Positions 53,452 through 62,296 are shown, numbered from the stretch's first letter. The stretch: 64,000 nucleotides of DNA from Natrinema limicola JCM 13563 (GCF_000337475.1 NZ_AOIT01000016.1:96818-160817); one strand, 5' to 3'. The notes: generated from the letters alone by a model not told the origin. Program-made: numbers and translations.

Positions 53452-54249
53452 ATGAGCGACGACCTCGAGATTCTGCTGACTAACGACGACGGGATCGACA
53501 GCACCGGCATCCGGGCGCTGTACGACGCCCTCTCCGAACACGCCAACGTGACTGTCGTCGCGCCCGCCGGCGATCGGAGCGCGTGCGGGCGATCGATCTC
53601 CCACGAAGTCGAGGTCGACGACCACGAACTCGGCTACGCCGTCCACGGGACGCCAGCCGACTGCGTCGTCGCCGGCCTCGCGGAACTCGGCCCGTTTCCC
53701 GACCTCGTCGTCGCGGGCTGTAACAAGGGTGCGAACCTCGGCGAGTACGTCCTCGGGCGCTCGGGGACGATCAGCGCAGCCGTCGAGGCCGCCTTCTTCG
53801 ACGTCCCCGCGATCGCGACGTCGCTGTACGTCCCCGTCGACGACACCCCATTCGAGGACGTCGAGGTGACGGCAGAGGACTACGCCGAAGCGACCCGCGT
53901 CACGACCTACCTCGCCGACCGCGCGCTCGAGGCTGGCGTCTTCGAGCACGCCGCCTATCTCAACGTCAACGTCCCGCTGCCCGACGGCGAGCCCGCACCG
54001 CTCGAGATCACCCGGCCCTCGAAACGCTACGAGATGGACGCCGAACGCGACGGCGCACACGTCACGCTTCACGACCGCGTCTGGGACGAGATGACTCCCG
54101 ACGCCCTCCCCGATCCGCCGGGGACGGACCGCCGGGCCGTCGTCGAGGGGAACGTAAGCGTCTCGCCGCTGACCGCACCCCACTCGACCAACCACCACGA
54201 GGCCCTCGACGCGCTCGCCGACGACTACGACGGCTTTCGACTCGAGTGA
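53452..54249 (+). CDS. surE: 5'/3'-nucleotidase SurE
   Basis: The protein has 265 residues. The metal-binding start 'ILLTNDDGIDSTGI' and 'GCNKGANLGEYVLGRSGTIS' near 87 are the SurE signatures; 'THH'-type C-terminal contacts are present near 247 (STNHHEAL). It removes phosphate from nucleoside monophosphates and is linked to survival in stationary phase. The start MSDDLEILL is favoured by a CCTTTTCGC box about 28 bases upstream. The frame also opens 129 bases earlier, inside repeat D. Confidence 0.94.
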   Translation: MSDDLEILLTNDDGIDSTGIRALYDALSEHANVTVVAPAGDRSACGRSISHEVEVDDHELGYAVHGTPADCVVAGLAELGPFPDLVVAGCNKGANLGEYVLGRSGTISAAVEAAFFDVPAIATSLYVPVDDTPFEDVEVTAEDYAEATRVTTYLADRALEAGVFEHAAYLNVNVPLPDGEPAPLEITRPSKRYEMDAERDGAHVTLHDRVWDEMTPDALPDPPGTDRRAVVEGNVSVSPLTAPHSTNHHEALDALADDYDGFRLE

Positions 54250-54454
54250 GTCGCCGTTCGCGGTGTCGATGAACCAGTCGGTCGCCGAAAATGATAACTG
54301 ACTTGCGGGTCGCAAGGCGGTCGCTATTTGATACCCACACCGTCACGATAGCTACGACATCTCCGACGGACACTACCCATGCCATCCACAAAACATAAAA
54401 TCAAGGTAGGTGGGCGTACAAGTTGTGACAGACCCAATGGACGGTGATCAATAG

Positions 54455-54850
54455 ATGGTATTCGATGCACTCCGGGCCCGTCTCTCATCTCTCCGGCGCA
54501 GTTCGACCGACGAGTCCGACGCCGACGAGTCCGGGCCGACACCGGACACAGACTCGAGTCCAGCAGCCGACGACGAGACGTTGAGTTATGCCGAACAACT
54601 CGAGTACGGTGTCGACGAACGCGACCTCCCGGACGAAGACAAAATTCTCAGACTGCTCGTCAAACGCGGCGGCCGCGTCGATCAATCCACCATTCTAGAC
54701 GAAACTGACTGGTCACAGGATCACCTCGAGGACGTCATCGACCGAATGGAAGCTGACGACCAGATCAGCGCTATCACCGTCGGTCGCAAGCGCGTGGTCT
54801 GTCGCCGCGGCTTCGAACCCAAAGGATACCGGTCACATCTCAACGAGTAA
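54455..54850 (+). CDS. Winged-helix protein with acidic N-terminal tail
   Basis: The protein has 131 residues. Residues 1-45 are Ser/Asp-rich. Residues 60-125 form a winged helix: 'EDKILRLLVKRGGRVDQSTI', 'DETDWSQDHLEDVIDRMEAD' and 'QISAITVGRKRVVCRRG'. This resembles the DUF7343/MarR-like domain of many haloarchaeal regulators. There is no membrane anchor. A CATAAAATC box is about 60 bases upstream. It is the first gene of a lower-GC stretch. No neighbour explains its target. Confidence 0.75.
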   Translation: MVFDALRARLSSLRRSSTDESDADESGPTPDTDSSPAADDETLSYAEQLEYGVDERDLPDEDKILRLLVKRGGRVDQSTILDETDWSQDHLEDVIDRMEADDQISAITVGRKRVVCRRGFEPKGYRSHLNE

Positions 54851-55104
54851 GCTCGCTGTCTCTGGCTCGTTCCGGTCGCTCGTCTACGTGCTCGTGACCA
54901 GCATCACGGTCACCGTCGGCCGGCGACTGGTACTCCCTCCAGCGCCGCCGCACAGTGGTGTTATCGACTCGAGATTTGAGTGATCGGAAATACCGATGAT
55001 CTCGAGAGGTGTGCAAATTACGATGCACAAGCTCGAGTACAGTGAGTAGTTGCTCTTTCTAATAGCTAAAGGAAAAGGTCAAATTGCGTGATTGATAGGA
55101 ACAG

Positions 55105-55587
55105 ATGTCAGCACAGATGAAGTTGGATGACTATCTGCAGGAAAAGGAGTCCGTCGTAGCGCGTGTCGAAGCTTACGACGACAAAGACGCGATGACCAAT
55201 CACCGGAAAGGCGAGCTGGCAGTTACCCCCAATCGAGTGGTGTTCGTCCGAAACAAGGTCGTCTCCGATATTTCACTCAACGGTGTCGACTCGATAGAGT
55301 ATCGGGCACCGAGTTACCCCTACTGGTATCTGTACTGGGCCGTTGGCTGTTTCGCGTTTGCTGCTCTGTTTCACATCCTCGGCATCGTCATTGATCCTGT
55401 TGCTCAATTCTCGGGTGTCGTGGGCTTCATGGCGGTGTTTGCTGGTATAGCTACGCTGGTAACCGGTTTGTTTCTCAAGCGTGCTATGCTCACTCTCCAT
55501 ACCTCTAATTCAACGTTCGAGTTTGTCTCGAAGGATAGCTCGCTTGCGGCAATTGCACACGCGCTTCGGGGATACGAAAACAGGTAG
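55105..55587 (+). CDS. PH-domain-like protein with two membrane helices
   Basis: The protein has 160 residues. Residues 12-72 ('KESVVARVEAYDDKDAMTNH', 'RVVFVRNKVVSDISLNGVD') have the strands of a bacterial PH-like domain, followed by two hydrophobic helices (about 75-97, 103-125) and a C-terminal strand-helix ('STFEFVSKDSSLAAIAHALR'). Sequence is AT-richer than its neighbours, with AAATTGCGT upstream, so recent transfer is possible. The start MSAQMKLDD is used; a second ATG lies four codons in. Function is unknown. Confidence 0.7.
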   Translation: MSAQMKLDDYLQEKESVVARVEAYDDKDAMTNHRKGELAVTPNRVVFVRNKVVSDISLNGVDSIEYRAPSYPYWYLYWAVGCFAFAALFHILGIVIDPVAQFSGVVGFMAVFAGIATLVTGLFLKRAMLTLHTSNSTFEFVSKDSSLAAIAHALRGYENR

Positions 55588-55596
55588 ACGCTACCG

Positions 55597-55806
55597 CTAC
55601 TTACTTTCGATCGATGTTCGATATCGACGTCCGATCACCGAAGTATTCGCGATCGCCTGAATCGTCTCGGGATCGAACTCGCCTCGAGCATCGTCGATGT
55701 TCTGTCCACTCTTGATCAGGCGAGTGAGCGCGGCGTCGATCACCACGGTCATCGGCGGGTCGTCGTATTCATTTTCAGCCACGATCGCGTTCGCGCGCTT
55801 GAACAT
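55597..55806 (-). CDS. Small helical protein, possibly the C-terminal part of a larger frame
   Basis: The protein has 69 residues. 'MTVVIDAALTRLIKSGQN' and 'EFDPETIQAIANTSVIGRRY' resemble a haloarchaeal RHH-like family that I cannot name with certainty. The frame continues upstream of the ATG for ten sense codons (reading PDFVRYCSP) to a stop, without a start, so the gene may be truncated at its 5' end. It is convergent with the PH-like gene. It may be a DNA-binding antitoxin-like protein; no toxin is adjacent. Confidence 0.5.
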   Translation of the reverse strand: MFKRANAIVAENEYDDPPMTVVIDAALTRLIKSGQNIDDARGEFDPETIQAIANTSVIGRRYRTSIESK

Positions 55807-55833
55807 CGGCGAACAGTAACGAACGAAATCGGG

Positions 55834-56790
55834 TTACGGAGCTGTATGGGATGTCCAATGGAAACGATTGTATTCGTTCTCGTCTGAAATATACATCTCA
55901 GTCCCATCTGCAATTGGCATATCCATCTCTCTCCGTTCTGCTTGGAGTTGCGCAAGAACGACTTCGCGTTGCTCGAATCCGTCATCTTCGTCCGAAGCGG
56001 AGATTGAACCGCCGTTTTCTTGCACTTCGTTGAGCAGTTCCTGTGTCTCTTCGCTCAGTGATGTCGCATCAACGGCGTACTGGTCGAGGAGGTGTTCTGC
56101 GAATGCCGTCGCATTCGATGCAATCTGCGCTGCTGAGACACGAATGCGTTCGGCAACTGCTGTTCCCTCCTCCAGTTTGGCGAGCTCGATATATTTGCCG
56201 TTGTACTCGAGGAACCGTTGTCGAATACCATCGAAGAGACGTGAATCCGTCTCACGATCTGGCTCAAGGTATCCAACAGTAGTCGTATTATCAAAGACGA
56301 TTAATCTCCCCTCGTAAAATTCGAACGTCTCGTGAAGTCGCCATTGGTCGTGTGCTGGAAGGTCCGTAAATGGAAGTACCTCGTCTTCGTCTGTTGGCGA
56401 CACGTCGTCTGGAAGCTTCGCCCCCCGAGAGGCGCTGTATTTAGGCCCAGTGATTCCTCCCGCCGTGAGTCTCTCTCTGGAAATCTCATAGACTGCACTC
56501 TCATCTTGGTAATAAAACGACTCGTCACGAGATGAAGGGTCAGTGAGGATTCTGAGTTCTGTTATGGTCTCGAGTTCGACTGCATCTCCCTCAAGGATCG
56601 TCGCAATAAGATCGTCAATGAGCAGAGATGGGACGAGGTCGGCTGCTGTTTTCGTTGTGTTGTCCGTAATTTCGGCGTGATTTACGGGCTCGAGGGAAAC
56701 TGAGTGATAGGACGTTGTCCAGTCAGAACAACCGGCAACTATGGATATTACTCCGGCTGGGAGACTTGCGAGAAGCGTTCGGCGGTGCAT
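55834..56790 (-). CDS. Tat-type lipoprotein of unknown function
   Basis: The protein has 318 residues from the chosen ATG (MHRRTLLASLPAGVISIVAG, lipobox ending at Cys22). A TATA-like CTTATATTT on the minus strand, about 25 bases before this ATG, supports the choice over an upstream one. The body is acidic and helical with no known domain. 'ETDSRLFDGIRQRFLEYNGK' and the coil 'ELLNEVQENGGSIS' near 270 suggest an elongated shape. Lower GC than average. Outer-face lipoprotein by inference. Confidence 0.72.
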   Translation of the reverse strand: MHRRTLLASLPAGVISIVAGCSDWTTSYHSVSLEPVNHAEITDNTTKTAADLVPSLLIDDLIATILEGDAVELETITELRILTDPSSRDESFYYQDESAVYEISRERLTAGGITGPKYSASRGAKLPDDVSPTDEDEVLPFTDLPAHDQWRLHETFEFYEGRLIVFDNTTTVGYLEPDRETDSRLFDGIRQRFLEYNGKYIELAKLEEGTAVAERIRVSAAQIASNATAFAEHLLDQYAVDATSLSEETQELLNEVQENGGSISASDEDDGFEQREVVLAQLQAERREMDMPIADGTEMYISDENEYNRFHWTSHTAP

Positions 56791-57316
56791 ACCGTCGAGT
56801 GTTAGGAGAAATATAAGTGTCTTGTGTAGCTGTTCAGTGGATGGAGTGTTCAACGCGACAACCTGTTTCAATTACGTGTCGATACGTTCGACGAGATCGA
56901 GTTTCCGCTGCCCGTCATTGGCGTGGCGACTGTGGATGTGGTGGTTACCGTCGATCTCGCCCTCGAGCACATCGCCGCTCGCTTTCGAACGCTCGAGACC
57001 TCATAATGGCACCTCCCGCGCGCTGTGAACCGCGCGCGTACAGTCAGCACACGGCTGGCGAATTCCGGTGATCCGGTCACCGTAGCGCTCACATGTGCTC
57101 GCACGTCGAGTGGTCGACCGATGGCCACGGTGCGATCGTCACGCCGACAACCCCGCGCTTGCGAAGAGAATCGCCTGATGCGGCGGGGCCGCAACCCGTT
57201 CCCTGTTGGGATCAGCTTTCGGTCCCCTCAGACAGACTGTAGAATCCGATGAAAGCGAGGGTACAGCCGACTCTACCGAGGAACTAGAATTAGTTGAGAA
57301 CCGGGCCGTTTGTGAG
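56791..57316. other. Spacer with a decayed coding tail, no intact gene
   Basis: A plus-strand frame from about 56838 to 57006 ends at TAA and reads like protein (LRVDTFDEIEFPLPVIGVAT, then ATVDVVVTVDLALEHIAAR) but has no start and is preceded by a TAG. It is probably the remnant of a lost gene. From 57093 to 57242 a 49-residue frame opens with ATG but has no promoter. Neither is called as a gene. Confidence 0.45.
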
Positions 57317-57391
57317 TGGGCGCTACAGGATTTGAACCCGTGACAGCTTGGTCCGAAGCCAAGTACTCTGTCCAGACTGAGCTAAGCGCCC
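57317..57391 (-). tRNA. tRNA-Arg(TCG)
   Basis: On the minus strand the acceptor is GGGCGCT/AGCGCCC with discriminator A. The anticodon arm CTTGG-CTTCGGA-CCAAG reads TCG, arginine. The T arm ACGGG-TTCAAAT-CCTGT includes one G-T pair. There is no intron and CCA is not encoded. It stands alone, with no other tRNA nearby. Confidence 0.95.
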
Positions 57392-57539
57392 TCATCGGTT
57401 CGTTTCCGACGGATCCGTATAAGTCACTCGATTTTCACCGGTCCCGACAGGGATCGACACACCCATTATCGGTGATTTTCATCCGCTGACAATCACCGAT
57501 GGACGCCTTTGGGACGAGACCTCAGTACCAACAGAGACC

Positions 57540-57722
57540 ATGACTGACACCGAGGCCCCGCTGCTGGACGCGGATCAGTCCGGCACCACGCCACTCGAGT
57601 TGCTGGCCGACGAGGAGGACGTCTGGACCGCCGTTCCCGCGGACGCAACTGGCGACGAACGAGTGAGCAAATGGCTCGCCGTCGAGGGCGACTTGCTCTG
57701 TGACCTCGAGGAGTGGCGCTAA
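57540..57722 (+). CDS. 60-residue acidic haloarchaeal protein
   Basis: The protein reads MTDTEAPLLDADQSG... and ends 'VSKWLAVEGDLLCDLEEWR'. The ending with Trp/Leu and acidic residues recalls a small haloarchaeal family (DUF7511-like, uncertain). There is no metal site or membrane helix. It lies between tRNA-Arg and the prenyltransferase. Codon use is typical of the genome. Function is unknown. Confidence 0.65.
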   Translation: MTDTEAPLLDADQSGTTPLELLADEEDVWTAVPADATGDERVSKWLAVEGDLLCDLEEWR

Positions 57723-57860
57723 AACGCTGCGCCGAGACGGGATCCAAACACGGTCTCAGCGGTCGAGCGGATAGCGGTCTGTTCTGAGAGTCGGCATCGA
57801 TACTGCTGTCGACGACGGTGGATCGCACCGTTTAACCAGTGTCCATGACCATGCTCGCGT

Positions 57861-58721
57861 ATGACAGTCGGCGAGACGGGTCGTGGGTTGCTCGAGTTGA
57901 CGCGGCCGATAAACGTCATCGCGGCGAGCGTGTTGACGTTTATTGGATCGTTCGTCGCTGGCGGCGTGTCTGAAGAGCCGATGGCGGTCGTCGCTGCGGT
58001 CGCGGCGACGGGGCTTGCAGTCGGTGCGGGAAACGCGATCAACGACTACTTCGATCGGGAGATCGACCGGATCAACCAGCCCGAGCGGGCGATTCCCCGC
58101 GGAGCTGTGAGTCCACGCGGTGCGCTGGCATTTAGCGTCGTTCTCTTTGCCGGGGCGGTTGCCTTCGCGCTGACACTGCCGCGGTTGGCGATCGGGATCG
58201 CGACCATCAATCTCCTCGCGCTCGTCGCGTACACTGAGTTTTTCAAGGGACTGCCTGGCGTGGGCAACGCGCTCGTCGCCTATCTGGTCGGCAGCACGTT
58301 TCTCTTTGGGGCTGCAGCGATCGACGGCAGCGGCGTCGGGCCGGCAGTCGTTCTCTTCGTGCTCGCGGCGGTCGCGACGCTGACCCGTGAGATCATCAAG
58401 GACGTCGAAGACATCGAGGGGGACCGCGAGGAGGGACTGCAGACGCTTCCGATCGCGATCGGGGAACGACGCGCACTCGCTATCGCAGCCGGCTTGCTCG
58501 TGGCGGCCGTCGTCGCCAGTCCGATTCCGTATCTGCGCGCGGAGTTCGGCGTCGCATATCTACTCGTCGTCGCACCTGCTGATGCCATCATGCTGGTTGC
58601 AGCCTACGAGAGCTTCGAGAACCCGACCGCCGGCCAATCACATCTCAAATACGGGATGTTTCTCGCCGCACTGGCGTTTATCGTCGGGCGCGTCGCCCTC
58701 GAGCTTTCGGTCTCGATATAG
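57861..58721 (+). CDS. Digeranylgeranylglyceryl phosphate synthase (UbiA family)
   Basis: The protein has 286 residues and eight or nine hydrophobic helices. The first Asp-rich motif 'NAINDYFDREIDRINQPER' near 57 and the second 'DVEDIEGDREEGLQTLP' near 183 bind the prenyl diphosphate. It transfers the second geranylgeranyl chain to make DGGGP, the core archaeal lipid precursor. Lipid-synthesis genes commonly stand alone in haloarchaea, as here. The start MTVGETGRG is the family one. Confidence 0.92.
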   Translation: MTVGETGRGLLELTRPINVIAASVLTFIGSFVAGGVSEEPMAVVAAVAATGLAVGAGNAINDYFDREIDRINQPERAIPRGAVSPRGALAFSVVLFAGAVAFALTLPRLAIGIATINLLALVAYTEFFKGLPGVGNALVAYLVGSTFLFGAAAIDGSGVGPAVVLFVLAAVATLTREIIKDVEDIEGDREEGLQTLPIAIGERRALAIAAGLLVAAVVASPIPYLRAEFGVAYLLVVAPADAIMLVAAYESFENPTAGQSHLKYGMFLAALAFIVGRVALELSVSI

Positions 58722-58894
58722 GACACAGCAAGCGTGTGAGCAGTCACTTGGGAGTCCGTTTCGATCCGTAATCGATCAGTGAACGTTCTAATCAAAAGTT
58801 CTATAAGCCGCTTCGCATAGTTCAACATAACACGCCGGCTACTGGGTGCTGTGGTCCCAGCTCGTCGCCACGGCGATGGATGTGAGTATCCCGT

Positions 58895-59527
58895 ATGTAT
58901 GACCTTGCAGATGTCCTTCCGGACGTTGAGCTCGATCCGGGGACGAACGTACTCGTCGCAGGCCCACCATTGACGGGCAAACGACAAATCGCCTACGACA
59001 TCCTTGCAAGTGGTGCAAACCGCGGTGATGGGTCTATCATCGTTACGACGAAAGACAGCGCTGACAAGGTTCTCGAGGGGTTCGACACCCGTCTCGACGA
59101 CGGGCTCGAGCCTGATATCGGCGTCGTCGATTGTGTGACGAAACAGCGCGGTATCAGGACCATCGACGACGATCCGCGGATCAAATATGCCTCGTCGCCC
59201 GTCGATATGACGGGCATCGGAATCAAACTCTCCGAGTTCCTCCAGGACTTCTATGAAACGCGGGGACACACCGAGAACCGCGTGCTTTTCCACTCCGTTT
59301 CGACACTCTTGATGTACTCCGATCTTCGGACCGTGTTTCGATTTCTCCACGTGTTCACGGGTCGCATTCAAAGCGCCGACGCGCTGGGTCTCTACGTGAT
59401 CGACTCGACAGCACACGACGATCAGGCCATGAACACGCTCAAACAGCTGTTCGACGCCGTCATCGAACTCGAGGAGTCGGCCAACGGCGACGAGCCCACG
59501 ATTCGGACGGCTGGGCTCTCGCCGTAA
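58895..59527 (+). CDS. RecA-like ATPase fold protein (DUF7504/KaiC-like)
   Basis: The protein has 210 residues. 'NVLVAGPPLTGKRQIAYDIL' near 18 is a degenerate P-loop (GPPLTGKR), and 'GSIIVTTKDSADKVLEGF' near 46 and 'ALGLYVIDSTAHDDQAM' near 162 follow the RecA/KaiC strand order. ATP binding is likely but weakened, as the Walker A has Arg in place of Thr/Ser. Haloarchaeal relatives sit in signalling or gas-vesicle-like contexts. No such context is visible here. Confidence 0.78.
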   Translation: MYDLADVLPDVELDPGTNVLVAGPPLTGKRQIAYDILASGANRGDGSIIVTTKDSADKVLEGFDTRLDDGLEPDIGVVDCVTKQRGIRTIDDDPRIKYASSPVDMTGIGIKLSEFLQDFYETRGHTENRVLFHSVSTLLMYSDLRTVFRFLHVFTGRIQSADALGLYVIDSTAHDDQAMNTLKQLFDAVIELEESANGDEPTIRTAGLSP

Positions 59528-59550
59528 GATCGCGCGGTCGTCACGGGCTC

Positions 59551-59632
59551 AGACGGGCTGCTGTCCCGATGTCCCGATGGGCCCGCAGTGCGGGTCGCGG
59601 TCCCGCCGACACTGACTGACAGGCGTCCGTAT
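59551..59632. repeat. Palindromic repeat copy E (full length)
   Basis: On the minus strand ATACGGACGCCTGTCAGTCA ... CATCGGGACAGCAGCCCGTC. It is full length at 82 bases, between two genes read in the same direction, 23 bases after the stop of the ATPase gene. The inner hairpin CCCGCACTGCGGG is perfect except for its loop. Confidence 0.8.
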
Positions 59633-59706
59633 CAGACGGCCACCCAGTTTTCCCACCAGCGCTGAGAGACCGGTATGTTCACACACAGGGCCCACGAAGG
59701 TCGTGT

Positions 59707-60762
59707 ATGGACCAACCACGACGAGCGTTCCTCGAGACGTTGCTCACGACCGCGACACCGTCTGGCTTCGAGGCGGCCGGCCAACGTCACTGGATCGAGT
59801 ACGTCGAGGAATTCGCCGACGAGGTGCGGACTGACGCGTACGGAAACGCCGTCGCCGTTCTCGAGGGTGGCGAGCCGGCCGTCGCACTGGCCGGACACAG
59901 CGACGAAATCGGATTTATGGTGCGGGATATTGAGGACAGCGGTGCGATTCGAATGACGGCGATCGGGGGCGCAGATCGGACGATTTCGAAGGGGCAACAC
60001 GTCCGCATTCATACGGATGACGGGCCGGTGCCGGGTGTCATCGGCCAAACGGCGATTCACATGCGCGACCGCGAGGATGAATCGATCGATGACATTGACG
60101 AACAGCACATCGACATCGGCGTCGCCGACGCGGACGAGGCTGCAGAGCTAGTCGAGCGTGGTGATCCGATCACGTTCGAGCAGACGATCAACGACTTAGA
60201 AAACGACCGTATCACAGCGCGAGGACTGGACAACCGCATTGGGGTGTGGGCTGCGGCTGAAGGCCTTCGTCGGGCAGCGAACGCAGATCCCGACGCGACG
60301 GTTTATGCTGTCTCGACGGTGCAAGAAGAGGTCGGCCTTCAGGGTGCGAAAATGGTCGGCTTTGATCTCGAGCCCGACGTTGTCGTCGCGACGGACGTCA
60401 CCCACGCGACGGACGCGCCGGGGACACCCTCGGGCGAGAAAAACGGGATCGAACTCGGCGACGGCCCGGTCGTCACCCGCGGCAGCGCGAACCATCCGCG
60501 GGTCGTCGAGGCCGTCCGCGAGGTCGCAGCCGACGCCGACATCGACGTGCAGTTACAGGCCGCAGGGAGTCGGACCGGGACGGACGCCGACGCCTTCTAC
60601 ACCTCACGTGGCGGGATTCCGTCGCTCAACCTCGGCGTGCCGAACCGCTACATGCATACGCCCGTCGAAGTCCTCGATCTCGCCGATCTCGAGGCGACGG
60701 CGACGCTCCTCGGGGCGTTCGCGGCCGCAGCCCACGAGTTCGAGTTCGCGGTCGACCTCTGA
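59707..60762 (+). CDS. M42-family aminopeptidase (TET-like)
   Basis: The protein has 351 residues. The metal and catalytic residues of M42 are all in place: 'GHSDEIGFMV' (His, near 65), 'GLDNRIGVWAA' (Asp, near 178), 'TVQEEVGLQGA' (two Glu, near 210), 'ATDVTHATD' (Asp, near 233) and 'RYMHTPVEVL' (His, near 317). TET aminopeptidases are 12-subunit cytoplasmic shells that finish peptide breakdown after the proteasome. The start MDQPRRAFLE matches the family length. It follows repeat E. Confidence 0.93.
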   Translation: MDQPRRAFLETLLTTATPSGFEAAGQRHWIEYVEEFADEVRTDAYGNAVAVLEGGEPAVALAGHSDEIGFMVRDIEDSGAIRMTAIGGADRTISKGQHVRIHTDDGPVPGVIGQTAIHMRDREDESIDDIDEQHIDIGVADADEAAELVERGDPITFEQTINDLENDRITARGLDNRIGVWAAAEGLRRAANADPDATVYAVSTVQEEVGLQGAKMVGFDLEPDVVVATDVTHATDAPGTPSGEKNGIELGDGPVVTRGSANHPRVVEAVREVAADADIDVQLQAAGSRTGTDADAFYTSRGGIPSLNLGVPNRYMHTPVEVLDLADLEATATLLGAFAAAAHEFEFAVDL

Positions 60763-60848
60763 TCGCTGCACGCGAGGAGCGCCACTCATTTATTGTGACC
60801 GTCACCGCGACCCGGAGACGTTTCCCGCTCGCGTCCCTACACCGCGGC

Positions 60849-61259
60849 ATGGCAGTCGACTCTACGGACGACCTCGAGGCCGTGCTCGGATACGAGACGA
60901 TCGCAGTCGTTGGCTGTTCGAGCACGCCCGGAAAGGCAGCCCACAACGTCCCGAAGTACATGCTCGAGCACGGCTACGATATCATTCCGGTCAACCCGTT
61001 CGCAGACGAGATCTTCGGCCGCGAGGCCGCCGACACCCTCGCAGACGTCGCGGAGACGATCGATGTCGTCTGCGTGTTCCGGCCCAGTGAGGAGGTCAGC
61101 GACATCGTCGATGCGGCCCTCGAGCGCGATGACGTGGACGCCATCTGGATGCAATCAGGTATTCGCGACGACGACGCGGCGGCCCGCGCAGAAGCCGACG
61201 GTAGAACCGTCGTCCAAGATCGATGTCTGAAGGTCGAGCACCGCCGGCTCGTCGCCTGA
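60849..61259 (+). CDS. CoA-binding (CoA_binding_2/YccU-like) protein
   Basis: The protein has 136 residues. 'IAVVGCSSTPGKAAHNVPKY' near 16 and 'GYDIIPVNPFADEIFG' near 39 are the nucleotide/CoA-binding motifs of this Rossmann family; 'IWMQSGIRDDDAAARAEADG' near 100 completes it. It is related to the N-terminal part of acyl-CoA synthetase (ADP-forming) but with no catalytic subunit. The ATG (MAVDSTDD) fits the family; the frame also opens 18 codons earlier at a GTG. Function is unknown. Confidence 0.88.
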   Translation: MAVDSTDDLEAVLGYETIAVVGCSSTPGKAAHNVPKYMLEHGYDIIPVNPFADEIFGREAADTLADVAETIDVVCVFRPSEEVSDIVDAALERDDVDAIWMQSGIRDDDAAARAEADGRTVVQDRCLKVEHRRLVA

Positions 61260-61306
61260 GACGGACGGTCGATTACGAAACGACGGCTCGAGCGCTATCT
61301 CGATTG

Positions 61307-61388
61307 ATACGGACTACTGTCAGTCAGTGCCGGTGCAACCGCAGCCCGCACTGCGGGCCCACCGGGACATCGGGACAGCAGACCGTAT
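61307..61388. repeat. Palindromic repeat copy F (full length, best palindrome)
   Basis: ATACGGACTACTGTCAGTCA ... CATCGGGACAGCAGACCGTAT. It is 82 bases with nearly complementary ends and an inner CCCGCACTGCGGG stem. It lies between two convergent genes and comes closest to the family consensus. Confidence 0.8.
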
Positions 61389-61434
61389 GAATCATCCGTC
61401 CTACAGCGAAGCCAAGCGAGACATTCTCGAGGCG

Positions 61435-61773
61435 TTATTCGGCGGTCGCATCCCCGGAGGGTGTATCGGGCGTTGCATCCGCGTTCGTTGCTGAATCAGC
61501 ATCAGCGTCGGTATCTGCCTCGAGTTCGGCGTCGTCGATCGCTGCCTCCGCGAGGATTTCCTCGCCGTCGATGCCCTGTTCTTCTGCGAGCGCGAGCAAG
61601 AGCGCGCGCTGTTCGGTAAGCTGGTGGTCCATGCGTGTGACCGTTTCGTGAGTTTCCTCTGCTTTCTCTTCGAGCCCCGTAATTCGCTGCTGGAGTTTCT
61701 GGACCTGCTTGTACATCGCCTCGGCCCGATCCGAGAGGCTCTGAATCTTCTTTGCAGTGCTGCCGAGTCCCAT
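61435..61773 (-). CDS. DUF5798-like coiled-coil protein
   Basis: The protein has 112 residues. It begins MGLGSTAKKIQSLSDRAEAM and forms a regular coil (about 20-75, 'VQKLQQRITGLEEKAEETHE', 'LTEQRALLLALAEEQGIDG'), then an acidic Asp/Ala tail. This matches DUF5798 as I recall it, a haloarchaea-only family. Such coils often act as scaffolds. It is convergent with the CoA-binding gene across repeat F. Function is unknown. Confidence 0.83.
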   Translation of the reverse strand: MGLGSTAKKIQSLSDRAEAMYKQVQKLQQRITGLEEKAEETHETVTRMDHQLTEQRALLLALAEEQGIDGEEILAEAAIDDAELEADTDADADSATNADATPDTPSGDATAE

Positions 61774-61987
61774 AGCAGATAGATATGTCGTGGCGCTAAT
61801 GGGCCTTTTCCCTCTCCCGCTTCGATAGGGGAGGCTCGGAGGGCCGACCGATCGATCGTCTGTTCCCACCGGACCATCGGGTCGGTCCGGTCGATCACGT
61901 CTTGGCTCACCGCCCACCGCCCCACCGCAGTCGGTCGATTTTCGAGGCGAAAGGCCCTTAAGTACTGATCGCCTACATTGATCTGGA

Positions 61988-62296
61988 TAGGTCGGGCAGT
62001 TAGGCCCTGCTCACTACCCGCGCTATGGTCTTTAGCGGGGACCGAACACCGCAGGCGTCCGGTCAGACCGGCCGGGGCCTCGGGAGCCAACATAGAAGCC
62101 TCGTCCGTCGGGGACAGCGGTCTGCGATGGCCGTCCGCAGGGACGTCCCATCGCAGTTAGTCGGCGACAGCCCATCAGGCGCGGAAGCGAGCAGTGGACC
62201 GCCGGACACCTGTCGCTCGACGGGTCGCGGGGTGGAGAAGGCAACCGAGATTCCCCCGGACGGAACGCCGGGCAAGGGCGGCCTTCCGCATTCATA
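61988..62296 (+). ncRNA. ffs: 7S RNA of the signal recognition particle
   Basis: The sequence matches haloarchaeal 7S RNA as I recall it. The Alu part has GTCGGGCAGTTAGGCCCTGC and the helix 4 stem CCGCGCTATGGTCTTTAGCGG. The S domain has CAGGCGCGGAAGCGAGCAGT, the asymmetric loop and GGAA tetraloop that bind SRP54. CCTTAAGTA at 61956-61964 is a TATA box about 27 bases before the start. Length of about 305 matches the family. Both ends are approximate. With SRP54 and SRP19 it targets membrane proteins. Confidence 0.93.

Noticed and set aside
51607..54315. 902-codon open frame on the minus strand
   Set aside because: It runs antisense to the TyrA-like, Rsm22-like and SurE genes, which have clear motifs. 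Long antisense frames are expected at this GC content. Its residues (many V, D, R in shadow pattern) show no domain.
54840..55028. Possible transposase N-terminal remnant on the minus strand
   Set aside because: The 62-codon frame is basic and has a faint transposase feel, but no DDE residues, no terminal repeats and no target duplication could be found.
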